Position numbers and translations under genes: made by a program
Notes under the pieces: generated by a model
Told to the model about the DNA's origin: nothing
The model's input: only the letters and a program-made list of their open reading frames with translations
The model's database searches: none
NCBI GenBank assembly: GCA_964559175.1
Contig: CAZLGT010000018.1
Span: forward strand, 1-64,000
Direction of reading: 5' to 3'
Length of the DNA stretch: 64,000 nucleotides
DNA from: Mariniphaga sp964559175
GTDB lineage: Bacteria > Bacteroidota > Bacteroidia > Bacteroidales > Prolixibacteraceae
Shown here: positions 26,107 through 35,447 of the stretch, piece by piece
How the letters are laid out: each line of letters opens with the position of its first letter
Numbering within the stretch: the first letter of the stretch is position 1

Positions 26107-27294
26107 TCAAATCTGTCCAATCCGCCGCATCAGCTCCATACACATGCGACCGTTGTGGTAAGGCGCTTTCCAGCCATTTACCTTGTCGTTTGAAACGGGT
26201 TTTAATTCATTTGTAACACCCCAAAACCATTCGCCGTTCTTTTTGTCGATGATGTATTTTTGTGTAAAATCCCAACTCCGAAGGGCCAGATTCAAATATT
26301 CTTCTTTTTCGGTTAACTGCCAGGCATTGAAAAATCCCACAACGGCTTCGGCCTGCGGCCACCAGTCAAACTGTTCCATCAGGTGGTCGCCTTCTTTTTC
26401 GTAATACAAACCGCCATGTCCGGCAAAACCTTCATCGCGGGTAACATCAGCCATTTTCAGGGCAACATGTTCCACTTCTTCCAACAGTTCTTTGTCGCCC
26501 AAAACTTCGGCAGCCTCGCACAACAACCAGCTACCTTCAATGTCGTGCCCGTAAGAATCAATTTCGGAACGCACGGTCCAGTCGGCATCGAAAAACAGGT
26601 GAAAATGAAAAGTTTCGTGGCTGGTAATTTTATCGAGGAAAAGCCGGATAAGGTGGCGCAACTGCTTCTCTGTTTCTTCGGTTTTCCAGATACGGTACAA
26701 ATTGGTATAAGCTTCCAGAATGTGCAGGTGTGTGTTCATCGACTTTTTTACGTTCAACTCTTTGGGGCTCAGCCGCTGGTCATCGGTGTCCTGCCAGTCG
26801 GCAGTTTTGGCCTCGATGTAACCGCCAAATTCCGGGTCGAAAGCATATTTTTCCATCAGCATAAACATGGATTCGGCCAGTTGCTTTGCCCGCTCATCCC
26901 GAAAAGCGAGGTAATATTCCGCCAGTGCATAAATAAAAAATGCCTCGGCATAGAATTGCTTTTTGGTGTCCACGGGCCTTCCATTTGGCATAATGCTCCA
27001 GTAAATGCCGCCGTTTTCGTGGTCCCAGAAAGAAATCTGCAAAATACGGAATGCCTCATCAGCCATTTTTTTGTAAACAGCCGTTGGGTAAAATCGGTAT
27101 GCGGCTGAAAATGTCCACATAATGCGCGTAACAAAAACAGCCGAAAGCGGCGCATCGGAGAACTTTTTCCCATCGTTGGTAATCCGCCCGAAAAATGTAC
27201 GGCGTTTCGGATCATACACCTCTTTCGCCCAATAATTCAGAATGTTGTCAGTAAGTTCGTTTTCAAACTGCTTTTTTAACCTTTTCAAATCCAT
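26107..27294 (-). CDS. AGE-family 2-epimerase (cellobiose/mannobiose 2-epimerase)
   Basis: A 395-aa (alpha/alpha)6-barrel enzyme. Motifs of cellobiose 2-epimerase: a His-rich IEGSWLLCEAAEVL segment after YGHDIEGS, EGFAGHGGLYYE, WWPQAEAVVGFFNAW and VNGWKAPYHNGRMCMEL near the C-terminus. With the GH130 phosphorylase two genes upstream, the expected reaction is beta-1,4-mannobiose to 4-O-mannosyl-glucose, the known Bacteroides mannan route. Cytoplasmic. It follows the oxidoreductase by 6 bp. Confidence 0.9.
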   Translation of the reverse strand: MDLKRLKKQFENELTDNILNYWAKEVYDPKRRTFFGRITNDGKKFSDAPLSAVFVTRIMWTFSAAYRFYPTAVYKKMADEAFRILQISFWDHENGGIYWSIMPNGRPVDTKKQFYAEAFFIYALAEYYLAFRDERAKQLAESMFMLMEKYAFDPEFGGYIEAKTADWQDTDDQRLSPKELNVKKSMNTHLHILEAYTNLYRIWKTEETEKQLRHLIRLFLDKITSHETFHFHLFFDADWTVRSEIDSYGHDIEGSWLLCEAAEVLGDKELLEEVEHVALKMADVTRDEGFAGHGGLYYEKEGDHLMEQFDWWPQAEAVVGFFNAWQLTEKEEYLNLALRSWDFTQKYIIDKKNGEWFWGVTNELKPVSNDKVNGWKAPYHNGRMCMELMRRIGQI

Positions 27295-27300
27295 GACAAT

Positions 27301-28305
27301 TTAAAAAAATAAGTTCTTATCGTGGTCAGGAAAAAAAATCCCTGCATCAATTCGAATCCTGTCCAGTGTTTCCATTAAATCAATACTCATCTGCCAACTC
27401 ATTTTATCGCTTTCAATTTTTCCTGCATCCAAACATTCCATCACATGTGCAGCTTCATACTGATATCCCGTTCCTTCCTTGTGTTCCGATGGAAAAGTTT
27501 GAATCTCACCGCCTTCCTTCCAAACAGTTATATTGGTGGGGGCATGCCATTTCGGGTTCAGCACCATGTACCCTTTTTCAAATAAGTATTCGGTTTGTGT
27601 GGGCGAGAAAGCAGCAAAACTTGATGTCAGGTTTGCCATTTGACCGTCTTTGTATTTGAAAACCATGCTGATGGATTCCTCCGAACCGGTTGTGGCAAAA
27701 TCGGCAAATGTCTTTATGATTTCCGGTTTCCCCAGCGAAGTAAGCGCCGCAAATACCGGGTAAATGCCAATATCGAGCAGCGAGCCGCCGCCAAGAGAAA
27801 CGTTGTAAAGCCGTTTTTCCGGATTGAAAGCTCCTTTGAAGGCAAAATCTGAACGTACAATCCGCAATTCGCCCAGCTCACCTGACCGGATAATTTCCAT
27901 GGCTTTGATAAAACTGGGTTGAAACATCGTCCAAAATGCCTCCATCAAAAACGTGTTGTTTTCTTTGGCACAGGCAACCATCTCTTCCGCCTCACTTTTA
28001 TTCATGGCAAACGCTTTTTCGCACAAAACGGCTTTTTTGTGGTTCAGGCAAAGCAGGGCATGTTCGTGGTGATGTGAATGCGGAGTAGCCACATAAACCG
28101 CATCCACATTCGGGTCGGCAACCATTTCTTCGTAACTGCCATACGCTTTTTCAAAGCCAAATTCACCTGCAAAATCCTGTGCTTTTTGCAAATCGCGCGA
28201 GGCAGCTGCATACAGATTGGCATTCGGCAATAATTTTAAATCGCTGCTGAATTTTTTGGCGATGTGTCCGCATCCCAAAACAGCCCAATTGTATTTCTTT
28301 TCCAT
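27301..28305 (-). CDS. Gfo/Idh/MocA family oxidoreductase
   Basis: Start chosen at 28305 (MEKKYNWAVLGCGH), just after the phosphorylase stop; an upstream start at 28332 would overlap it. The 334-aa protein has the Rossmann motif VLGCGHIAKKFSSDL, a VYVATPHSHHHEHALLCL segment and the EKA variant of the EKP motif (CEKAFAMNKSEAEEM). Dehydrogenation of a sugar or cyclitol is expected. Its place inside a mannan-disaccharide operon suggests a hexose-linked substrate, but none can be named. Confidence 0.88.
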   Translation of the reverse strand: MEKKYNWAVLGCGHIAKKFSSDLKLLPNANLYAAASRDLQKAQDFAGEFGFEKAYGSYEEMVADPNVDAVYVATPHSHHHEHALLCLNHKKAVLCEKAFAMNKSEAEEMVACAKENNTFLMEAFWTMFQPSFIKAMEIIRSGELGELRIVRSDFAFKGAFNPEKRLYNVSLGGGSLLDIGIYPVFAALTSLGKPEIIKTFADFATTGSEESISMVFKYKDGQMANLTSSFAAFSPTQTEYLFEKGYMVLNPKWHAPTNITVWKEGGEIQTFPSEHKEGTGYQYEAAHVMECLDAGKIESDKMSWQMSIDLMETLDRIRIDAGIFFPDHDKNLFF

Positions 28306-28309
28306 TGTC

Positions 28310-29494
28310 TTAAGTTTTTCCATTCCTGTCAATCAACTCATTAATCTTCTTCACACTTTCGGCCGATCGCAGCCCGTCTTCCGGGGAATTCAGGCAATAA
28401 TCCACCAGTCTGTCAATGGATGAAGTGGCCACGTGCATTCGTGTGTCGGACGAACCGTAATAAATATATACCTCATTCTTTTCATTCCGAATCCAACCGT
28501 TAGCGAAGAGCACGTTTGAAACATCTCCGATTCGCTCGTCGCCCTCCGGCGCCATGAAGTAACCGCCGGGCCGTGCAATCACTTCCGAGGGGTCGTCCAA
28601 ACTTGTCATAAACAGGTACAACACATACCGCAATCCGGCAGCGCAGGCACGCACGCCATGCGCCAAATGCAGCCAGCCCTTTTCGGTTTTCAGTGGAGCC
28701 GGGCCCTGTCCGTTTTTCAGTTCTTTTATGGTATGGTAAACCTTTTCGTCGATGATTTCCTCGTGAGGAGCTTCGGCTTTGGTAATGTCGTCAACCAGCG
28801 CCCAGCCAATGCCGCCGCCACCGCCAACTTCTATGAATCCATCCTGCGGACGGGTGTAAAAAGCGTATTTACCATTCACAAATTCAGGGTGCAAAACAAG
28901 ATTTCGCTGTTGTCCGTGGTGAGAAATAAAATCGGGCAGGCGTTCCCAGTTTGTCAAATCTTTAGTGCGGGCAATTCCGCCGCTGGCTGTGGCTATGGAC
29001 GTATCGCCCTTTGGTGCAGCCAGGTCTTTCCGCTCGGCACAAAAAATACCGTAAATCCAGCCATCTTCGTGCTGAACCAGTCGCATGTCGTACACATTGG
29101 TGTCGGGCTCGTCTGTTTCGGGCATGGTGACCGGTCGTTCCCAAAACCGCCAGTTATCAGTTCCGTTGGGACTTTCAGCAATGGCGAAAAACGATTTTCG
29201 GTCCCAGCCCTCAACCCGAACGGCCAGTAAATATCTGCCATTAAGATAAATGGCCCCGCTGTTGAAGGCGGCATTGATGCCAATCCGCTGCATTAAATAT
29301 GGATTGGTCTCATAATTCATATCGTACCGCCACTCCAGCGGTGCATGATTTCCGGTTAAAATGGGCCGTTTGTAACGGTAGTAAATCCCGTTGTAATTTT
29401 TTTGAACCGGCTTATTTTTTTTCGTGAGCAGCTTTTCATGCTGCCTTTGTAACTTTTCGAGCCGCTTCAGAAAATCTTTTTTGCTGTAACTCAT
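28310..29494 (-). CDS. 4-O-beta-D-mannosyl-D-glucose phosphorylase (GH130)
   Basis: A 394-aa GH130 enzyme with features of subfamily 1: NPYLMQRIGINAAFNSGAI, YLLAVRVEGWDRKSFFAIAE, TNVYDMRLVQHEDGWIYGIF, SHHGQQRNLVLHPEF and LHLAHGVRACAAGLRYVLYL. It phosphorolyses Man-beta-1,4-Glc to mannose-1-phosphate and glucose in the cytoplasm. With the AGE epimerase it makes a complete intracellular beta-mannobiose pathway; no mannanase or transporter is in the window. Confidence 0.9.
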   Translation of the reverse strand: MSYSKKDFLKRLEKLQRQHEKLLTKKNKPVQKNYNGIYYRYKRPILTGNHAPLEWRYDMNYETNPYLMQRIGINAAFNSGAIYLNGRYLLAVRVEGWDRKSFFAIAESPNGTDNWRFWERPVTMPETDEPDTNVYDMRLVQHEDGWIYGIFCAERKDLAAPKGDTSIATASGGIARTKDLTNWERLPDFISHHGQQRNLVLHPEFVNGKYAFYTRPQDGFIEVGGGGGIGWALVDDITKAEAPHEEIIDEKVYHTIKELKNGQGPAPLKTEKGWLHLAHGVRACAAGLRYVLYLFMTSLDDPSEVIARPGGYFMAPEGDERIGDVSNVLFANGWIRNEKNEVYIYYGSSDTRMHVATSSIDRLVDYCLNSPEDGLRSAESVKKINELIDRNGKT

Positions 29495-29532
29495 TCGGTT
29501 GTATTTTATGCTTTGTTTTCTTTTGTTATTAT

Positions 29533-30573
29533 TTATTTGCGCCGGAGAATTACCATTGTAGCGCCGTAGCCATATTCCTTAAACGAAGCGTCCTGATAGA
29601 CATATTTTGAGAATTTCGACTTTAGTAATTTGGCCATTTCCTGCTTCAGTACGCCCTGTCCCACTCCATGAATAAAAACGATGCGTTTTGCCCGCGACTC
29701 AATGGCACTGCGCATTTCCCGCTCCACCTTCTCCACCTGAATGTCGAGAATTTCTTTGTTGCTCAGTCCGTTTGCGTTATCAACCAGTTCGTGAATATGC
29801 AGATCCACTTCCACGGTTTCGGAATGCTGTGTTTTTACCGGTTTTGGTTCAGGTGCTATTTTTTCTTTTGCCTTCACTACTTTTCGAAAATCGTCCTCCG
29901 TAAGCTTATCCAGCTCCGTATTCAATACATTCTCCGAAATTTGAAAAATCATGGCATTCTCCTCGAAAAACTCATTGGAATGAAAGCTTTTTTCCTTGTA
30001 AAATTTCACCGGATTGAGTTTGAATTTTTTTGAAATGGCCGGGTGCCAGGATTTTTCTTCTTTTCGAAAATAAATGAGTTGAAAACAGTATTCGGGCAAA
30101 TCACTCAAATCATTCAACCCAATGGTTTCCAGTTCTTCCTCTGTATTTGGATGAACCGTTCCGTGTTTTACGGTTTTGTATTCCCCGTTGATGAAATGTG
30201 CAAAATGGTAAAGCACCGTAAAATTGCTGTCGTTCATTAAAAACAAGTCAATATCGCCGGCCAGCGGATTTTTAGAATCAGCAGGGACAATGCAGAAGTA
30301 AAAGTCGGGAGAATTTTTTCCGGGAATGATCTCGCCAGTGGTTTTTTCCGCTTCCACCGGAGGTTTTTCTTCTTTTTTAACCGATTCTTTTTCAGCAGTT
30401 TTATCTTTTTTGTTCAATGCCGGGTCGTCCACGTTAATCAGCATCGAAACCGGATATGGCACCTCAAACCCGTCTTCGTTCTCCACATTCACCATATTTT
30501 TTCCAACGTAGCGTGTAACTGTTCCACCGCCCACATCGTTCAAAAATTTAACCTTATCGCCAACTTTTATCAT
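29533..30573 (-). CDS. DUF2027 / Smr-domain protein
   Basis: Start at 30573 (MIKVGDKVKFLNDVGG) rather than 30594. The 346-aa protein has a beta-barrel N-terminal domain, a DUF2027 middle (FCIVPADSKNPLAGDIDLFL, then NDSNFTVLYHF) and a C-terminal Smr domain (265-346: EVDLHIHELVDN, IVFIHGVGQGVLKQEM, YGYGATMVILRR). Smr domains are nucleases or DNA/RNA binders linked to MutS2. A MutS2 with its own Smr domain is at 35448-37943. Divergent from the QueA-like gene. Confidence 0.88.
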   Translation of the reverse strand: MIKVGDKVKFLNDVGGGTVTRYVGKNMVNVENEDGFEVPYPVSMLINVDDPALNKKDKTAEKESVKKEEKPPVEAEKTTGEIIPGKNSPDFYFCIVPADSKNPLAGDIDLFLMNDSNFTVLYHFAHFINGEYKTVKHGTVHPNTEEELETIGLNDLSDLPEYCFQLIYFRKEEKSWHPAISKKFKLNPVKFYKEKSFHSNEFFEENAMIFQISENVLNTELDKLTEDDFRKVVKAKEKIAPEPKPVKTQHSETVEVDLHIHELVDNANGLSNKEILDIQVEKVEREMRSAIESRAKRIVFIHGVGQGVLKQEMAKLLKSKFSKYVYQDASFKEYGYGATMVILRRK

Positions 30574-30627
30574 CTTTCTGTTCGTTTCGTGCAAAAGTAC
30601 AATTTTTTATGTATCCATTTTTTGAAT

Positions 30628-30635
30628 TATTTTTG
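30628..30635 (+). promoter_or_regulatory. -7 box of the QueA-like gene
   Basis: TATTTTTG matches TAnnTTTG and lies 23 bp before the TTG start codon used by the QueA-like gene, leaving a short leader. Confidence 0.5.
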
Positions 30636-30658
30636 CCGGAGAATTTAAACCGGATAAT

Positions 30659-31870
30659 TTGAAAGATTTCAAAAAAATAAAAATCGGTGATTTCAGTTAT
30701 CACCTGCCCGACGAACGGATAGCTAAATATCCGCTGTCAAAACGCGACTACTCCAAACTGCTGATTTGGGAAAACGGAAAAATTAAGAATGACAAGTTCC
30801 GAAACATCTCCCGTTTTCTTCCTGCGGGCGCTTTGCTGGTTTTTAACAACACACGCGTTATTCATGCCCGCCTCCTTTTCTGGAAAGAAAGTGGCGCAAA
30901 AATTGAAATATTCTGCCTTGAGCCGGTTCAGCCCGAAGACCATCAGCTGGCATTTCAGCAAACTGGTAAAGTGGTGTGGAAGTGTATGGTAGGCAATGCA
31001 AAAAAATGGAAAGAAGGAACGTTAAAACTGAATATTGAAATAAAAGGCAAAACGGTTGAGCTGAACGCCGTAAAAGTAAGCCAGGAGAAAAATGCTTTTT
31101 TTATTGGTTTTAGCTGGAACCAGCCTTTTACATTTGCCGAAATTATAGAAAACTCAGGTATTTTGCCCATTCCTCCCTATCTGAACAGGGAAACTGAAGA
31201 CACCGACGAAATTAGTTACCAAACCATTTATGCCAAAACCAGCGGTTCGGTTGCAGCGCCTACTGCCGGGTTACATTTTACCGAAAAAGTAATGCGAAAA
31301 CTGGCTGAAAAAGAAATGGCTTTGCGTGAAATTACACTGCACGTGGGAGCCGGAACTTTTCAGCCGGTGAAATCGGAAACCATCGACGGACACACCATGC
31401 ACCATGAACAGGTGGTAATTCCAAAATCCTTCATCGAAGAACTCATTTCCAACCCGGGAAAAGTAATTGCCGTGGGAACAACCTCGGTGCGGTCGCTCGA
31501 AAGCTTGTACTGGCTGGGGCTAAAACTGGAAAAACATACGGATTTTTCCGGGAAACTGGAAATCGGGCAGTGGGAACCTTATGAAAACCAGGCTTCTATA
31601 AGTACAGAAAAAGCGTTGAAAAATGTTATGGAGTACTTTGAAAAAACCGGGCTGCCATTGCTTCAGTTTTCCACCCAAATCATCATTTTACCGGGGTATG
31701 CATTTAAACTGATTGAGGGAATGGTTACTAATTTCCATCAACCGCAAAGTACGTTGCTGCTACTTATCAGTGCTTTTTTGGGAGATGACTGGAAAAAAGT
31801 GTATGATTTTGCGCTGAACAACAACTTCCGGTTTTTGAGCTACGGCGACAGCAATTTATATTTGAAATAA
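30659..31870 (+). CDS. S-adenosylmethionine:tRNA ribosyltransferase-isomerase (QueA family)
   Basis: A 403-aa QueA-family protein starting at a TTG codon (MKDFKKIKIGDFSYHLPDERI). QueA motifs: LLVFNNTRVIHARL, GSVAAPTAGLHFTEKV, LHVGAGTFQPVKSE, GTTSVRSLES and NFHQPQSTLLLLISAF. QueA transfers and isomerises ribose from SAM to form epoxyqueuosine in tRNA. It is about 50 residues longer than canonical QueA, like the second QueA-type paralogue seen in Bacteroidota, so a canonical queA may exist elsewhere. Confidence 0.88.
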   Translation: MKDFKKIKIGDFSYHLPDERIAKYPLSKRDYSKLLIWENGKIKNDKFRNISRFLPAGALLVFNNTRVIHARLLFWKESGAKIEIFCLEPVQPEDHQLAFQQTGKVVWKCMVGNAKKWKEGTLKLNIEIKGKTVELNAVKVSQEKNAFFIGFSWNQPFTFAEIIENSGILPIPPYLNRETEDTDEISYQTIYAKTSGSVAAPTAGLHFTEKVMRKLAEKEMALREITLHVGAGTFQPVKSETIDGHTMHHEQVVIPKSFIEELISNPGKVIAVGTTSVRSLESLYWLGLKLEKHTDFSGKLEIGQWEPYENQASISTEKALKNVMEYFEKTGLPLLQFSTQIIILPGYAFKLIEGMVTNFHQPQSTLLLLISAFLGDDWKKVYDFALNNNFRFLSYGDSNLYLK

Positions 31871-31891
31871 AATGAGGCCGGTTGAAAATGT

Positions 31892-33751
31892 TCATTTGGA
31901 AAAAACGGAAGCAATTTTTTCCGCGAGTAAATTTCGGTCAATGGGTTTGGTAATAAAATCGTCGAACGTATTTTTAAGTCGTTCAACATCGTTGGGCAAA
32001 GCATAGGCAGTTTGGGCAATCACCGGTAAATCCGGCTTCATTTTTCGAATTTCTTCCAGAGCTTCAAAACCGTTCATTACAGGCATTTTAATATCCATAA
32101 GCACCAAATCAACCGGTTTTACCCTGCATAAATCCACCGCTTCGCGTCCATTGGCTGCACGAATGACATTTCGCTTTTGCATAAAAAGAACCTGCTCCAG
32201 AAAAAGCCAGTTGGCCTCTTCGTCTTCGGCTACCAAAATCAGTTGGCTTCCATTGGTCTTCACCTGCATTTTTTCATTCTTTCCGGGAGCAATGCTAAAC
32301 TCCGCTAACTGTTTAACAGGAATGGTAACCGTAAACAAACTTCCCTTTCCCGGTTCCGACTGAACATCAATTTTTCCTCCCAACAGCTCAGTATAAGCCT
32401 TGGTTATGGCAAGTCCGAGTCCTGAACCGCTCTGCAATTTTCCACCGTTGTCGTGCAATTGCCTGAACCGATCAAAAATTAAGGGAAGGTTTTCGGGTTC
32501 AATACCCATTCCCGTATCTTTTACATATACAGCAAATTGTCCGCTTTCGGTAAAAAAGTACCCAAACCGAATCTCTCCCCTTTCGGTGTATTTTACGGCA
32601 TTGTTTAAAAGGTTTACGAGAATTTGCCTGAGTTTTACATCATCGGAACAAATAAGCGTTTCGCTGCCTGACGACGGTTTTTCAAGGATCAGCTTCAATG
32701 CTTTATCTTCCGGAAGCGATACCCGCATAGCGCCAAATATTTCATCGAAAAGGACGGCAGGATTGAACTCCGATTCCTTTATTGTAACCTGTCCCAATTC
32801 GATGTGGGAAATCTCAACAATGTCGTTGATAATTGAGAGCAGGTAATCGCCGCTTTTCCGCACAATATCAATGTATTCATCACGCTTTTCGCCGGTAAGC
32901 CTGTTTTCTTTCAGCAAACCGGCAAATCCCATGATGGCGTTCATAGGAGTTCGGATTTCATGCGACAGGTTGGCCAGAAATGCCGATTTCAGGCGATCGC
33001 TCTCTTCTGCCTTGTCTTTGGCTAGTTGTAATTCCACATTTTGTGTCTGGTATTCCTTATTCAGAAGGGCGTATTTATCAACCTGACGGCTCAATTCCTC
33101 CTTTTTCTGCAATAAATCGGTGGTTAGCTCAAGTTCTTTTTTGTACAAGGTATCTTTCTCTATCCGGTTTCTGAAATTACGGAGCTGGGCAGACATAAGC
33201 AATCCCAGCAGCATGGTGCCGGGGGTATAAATGAAAAACACAGGCAATAAAATGGTATTTATTGTGGGCACAATTCGTTCGGAAGGAAGTAAAACTGTAC
33301 AGCCAAGCATAACAAGATGCACAACAAGCCCCAGCAGCAAATAACCAGCAGCCTTATTTTTCTGAAAATGGTTGTATAAAAAATGCCCCCACAAAATTCC
33401 TATGGAGCCGGAAGACAAAATGGCAGCAATTCCCATAGCAGTTCCGTCGCCTCCCATCACAAAGCGCATTGCAGAAGTAATTATCATAGCAATTGCTGTG
33501 GGCAAAAGTCCGAAGAACACACCAGAAACTGACAGCATCACGGTTCGTGTATCAAAAACAAGTCCCGGCATCAAAGTCCATGGAGTGTACATCAAAACCG
33601 TTCCAATTACACTTAAAATTAAACCTGTAAAAATTTTGCCAGGAAGTTGTCTTGGCTTTTCATTTCTAAGCCAAAAATTTTCGTAAAGCATGGCAAAAGC
33701 CAGCAAAAGGGCAATGTTTTGAATCAGTCCGACAACAATGGATTCATTCAT
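31892..33751 (-). CDS. Hybrid sensor histidine kinase with 5TM-LYT sensor and receiver
   Basis: Start chosen at 33751 (MNESIVVGLIQN). The 619-aa protein has an N-terminal multi-pass 5TMR-LYT sensor (about 1-190: TRTVMLSVSGVFFGLLPTAI, AMRFVMGGDGTAMGI), a coiled coil, HisKA with the phosphoacceptor motif FLANLSHEIRTPMNAIMGF, and HATPase with VKDTGMGIEP and GSGLGLAITKAYTELLGG. A C-terminal receiver (about 500-615) has phosphoacceptor Asp in DLVLMDIKMPVMNGFEAL. No output domain, so it signals through a separate phosphotransfer partner. The LYT domain in LytS relatives senses cell-wall or membrane cues. Confidence 0.92.
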   Translation of the reverse strand: MNESIVVGLIQNIALLLAFAMLYENFWLRNEKPRQLPGKIFTGLILSVIGTVLMYTPWTLMPGLVFDTRTVMLSVSGVFFGLLPTAIAMIITSAMRFVMGGDGTAMGIAAILSSGSIGILWGHFLYNHFQKNKAAGYLLLGLVVHLVMLGCTVLLPSERIVPTINTILLPVFFIYTPGTMLLGLLMSAQLRNFRNRIEKDTLYKKELELTTDLLQKKEELSRQVDKYALLNKEYQTQNVELQLAKDKAEESDRLKSAFLANLSHEIRTPMNAIMGFAGLLKENRLTGEKRDEYIDIVRKSGDYLLSIINDIVEISHIELGQVTIKESEFNPAVLFDEIFGAMRVSLPEDKALKLILEKPSSGSETLICSDDVKLRQILVNLLNNAVKYTERGEIRFGYFFTESGQFAVYVKDTGMGIEPENLPLIFDRFRQLHDNGGKLQSGSGLGLAITKAYTELLGGKIDVQSEPGKGSLFTVTIPVKQLAEFSIAPGKNEKMQVKTNGSQLILVAEDEEANWLFLEQVLFMQKRNVIRAANGREAVDLCRVKPVDLVLMDIKMPVMNGFEALEEIRKMKPDLPVIAQTAYALPNDVERLKNTFDDFITKPIDRNLLAEKIASVFSK

Positions 33752-33933
33752 TTTCTTAATGGTTGATTTGTTGAAAACCCAATGCAATATACAGTATTTT
33801 TTTGCACAGAAATAATTTGCAAGGCTTTTTTTACCTAAATGTCAGGAAACATTCATTCATTTTACCAGAACGTTAGAATGAAGTTGTCAGAAGTTTTTGC
33901 CATATTTACAATTCACTTAAAAATAAATGATAC

Positions 33934-35388
33934 ATGAAAGCACTGAAAAACCTTAATCCACAACCACTTTTTAACTATTTTGAAGATATATGCCAGGTAC
34001 CGAGACCTTCGAAGAAAGAAGAAAAAATAAGAAAGTTTTTGCTCGATTTTGCTAAAAAGCATAACCTTCCGGCAAAAACCGACGAAGCGGGGAATGTATT
34101 AATTTCTAAACCGGCAGCTCCCAGCCGTGAAAACAGCCCTACAGTGATTTTGCAAACCCACATGGACATGGTTTGCGAAAAAAACAGCGATAAAAAATTC
34201 GATTTTGACAACGACCCCATTGAACCGGTAATTGTTGATGGATGGGTTAAAGCCAACGGCACTACCCTGGGAGCCGACTGCGGCATTGGTATAGCCGCCC
34301 AAATGGCTGTGCTAACCTCTACTGAGATTAAACACGGCCCAATCGAATGTCTTATTACTGTTGATGAAGAAACCGGGTTAACCGGCGCTTTTGCGCTTCA
34401 GCCGGGTTTTATGGCCGGTTCTGTTTTGCTGAACCTCGATTCGGAGGATGAAGGTGAAATTTTTATCGGTTGTGCCGGTGGCATTGATACACTGGTTTCA
34501 TTCTCGTTTAAAAAAGAAGAAGTGGCTGAAAATTTTGCTGCTTTCAGGTTTTCCGTTTCAGGATTGCTGGGAGGTCATTCCGGCGACGACATCCACAAAA
34601 ACCGCGGCAATGCCATAAAAATACTGAACCGGTTCCTGTGGAAAGCTTTTCGGGAGTTTTCCATCGGGCTAAATACAATCGATGGTGGAAATCTGCGCAA
34701 TGCCATTGCCCGGGAGGCATCGGTTATTGTAGTTGTGCCGGAAAATGAAAAAGAAATGCTGCTAAAGGCGTTTGAGAAATTCAGTTCGCAGGTGAAGTTT
34801 GAATTTGAGCTGAACGAACCAAAACTGACATTGAGAGCTGAAGAATGTACTGTTCCTGATTATATTATCGACACAAAAACCCAAAAAAAACTACTAAACA
34901 CCCTGTATGCCTGCCCGCACGGTATTCTTGAAATGAGCAGTCGCATGGAAGGTATGGTGGAAACTTCCACCAATCTGGCATCGGTAAAATTTTCAGAGGG
35001 AGATAAAATTCTGGTAACAACCAGCCAACGCAGCGAACTGGAAAGCCGGAAACATTTTGCTTCCGAAATGGTTCGATCGGTGTTTGAACTGGCCGGCGCC
35101 GATGTTACCCATTCCGACGGCTACCCCGGCTGGACACCCAACCCGGCCTCTGAAATTCTGGAAACAACGGTAAAATCCTACAAAAAACTGTTTGGAACCG
35201 AACCTGTGGTACGCTCCATTCATGCCGGACTGGAATGTGGTCTCTTTCTGGAAAAATACCCAAATCTCGATATGGTTTCATTTGGACCTACCATTAAAGG
35301 CGCCCATTCGCCCGACGAAAGACTGGATATTCACACCACTGAAAAATTCTGGAAGCACCTGGTAGATGTTCTGGAGCAAATTGAATAA
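33934..35388 (+). CDS. pepD: Aminoacyl-histidine dipeptidase (M20 family)
   Basis: A 484-aa zinc dipeptidase. Metal-site motifs: LQTHMDMVCEKN, GTTLGADCGIGIAAQMA and LITVDEETGLTGAF; also LGGHSGDDIHKNRGNAIKIL and the late IHAGLECGLF and GPTIKGAHSPDERL. Length and motifs fit PepD/carnosinase-like enzymes that cleave Xaa-His and other dipeptides in the cytoplasm. Starts 60 bp upstream of mutS2 in the same direction. Confidence 0.95.
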   Translation: MKALKNLNPQPLFNYFEDICQVPRPSKKEEKIRKFLLDFAKKHNLPAKTDEAGNVLISKPAAPSRENSPTVILQTHMDMVCEKNSDKKFDFDNDPIEPVIVDGWVKANGTTLGADCGIGIAAQMAVLTSTEIKHGPIECLITVDEETGLTGAFALQPGFMAGSVLLNLDSEDEGEIFIGCAGGIDTLVSFSFKKEEVAENFAAFRFSVSGLLGGHSGDDIHKNRGNAIKILNRFLWKAFREFSIGLNTIDGGNLRNAIAREASVIVVVPENEKEMLLKAFEKFSSQVKFEFELNEPKLTLRAEECTVPDYIIDTKTQKKLLNTLYACPHGILEMSSRMEGMVETSTNLASVKFSEGDKILVTTSQRSELESRKHFASEMVRSVFELAGADVTHSDGYPGWTPNPASEILETTVKSYKKLFGTEPVVRSIHAGLECGLFLEKYPNLDMVSFGPTIKGAHSPDERLDIHTTEKFWKHLVDVLEQIE

Positions 35389-35447
35389 ATTTTCCCTTCA
35401 GAAAAGACAAACAATTCCCTACTTTTGCACCGTTTTAAAAAGTAGCA

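Noticed and set aside
26383..27108. 241-codon plus-strand frame opposite the AGE epimerase
   Set aside because: Antisense shadow; the minus-strand gene has clear catalytic motifs throughout.
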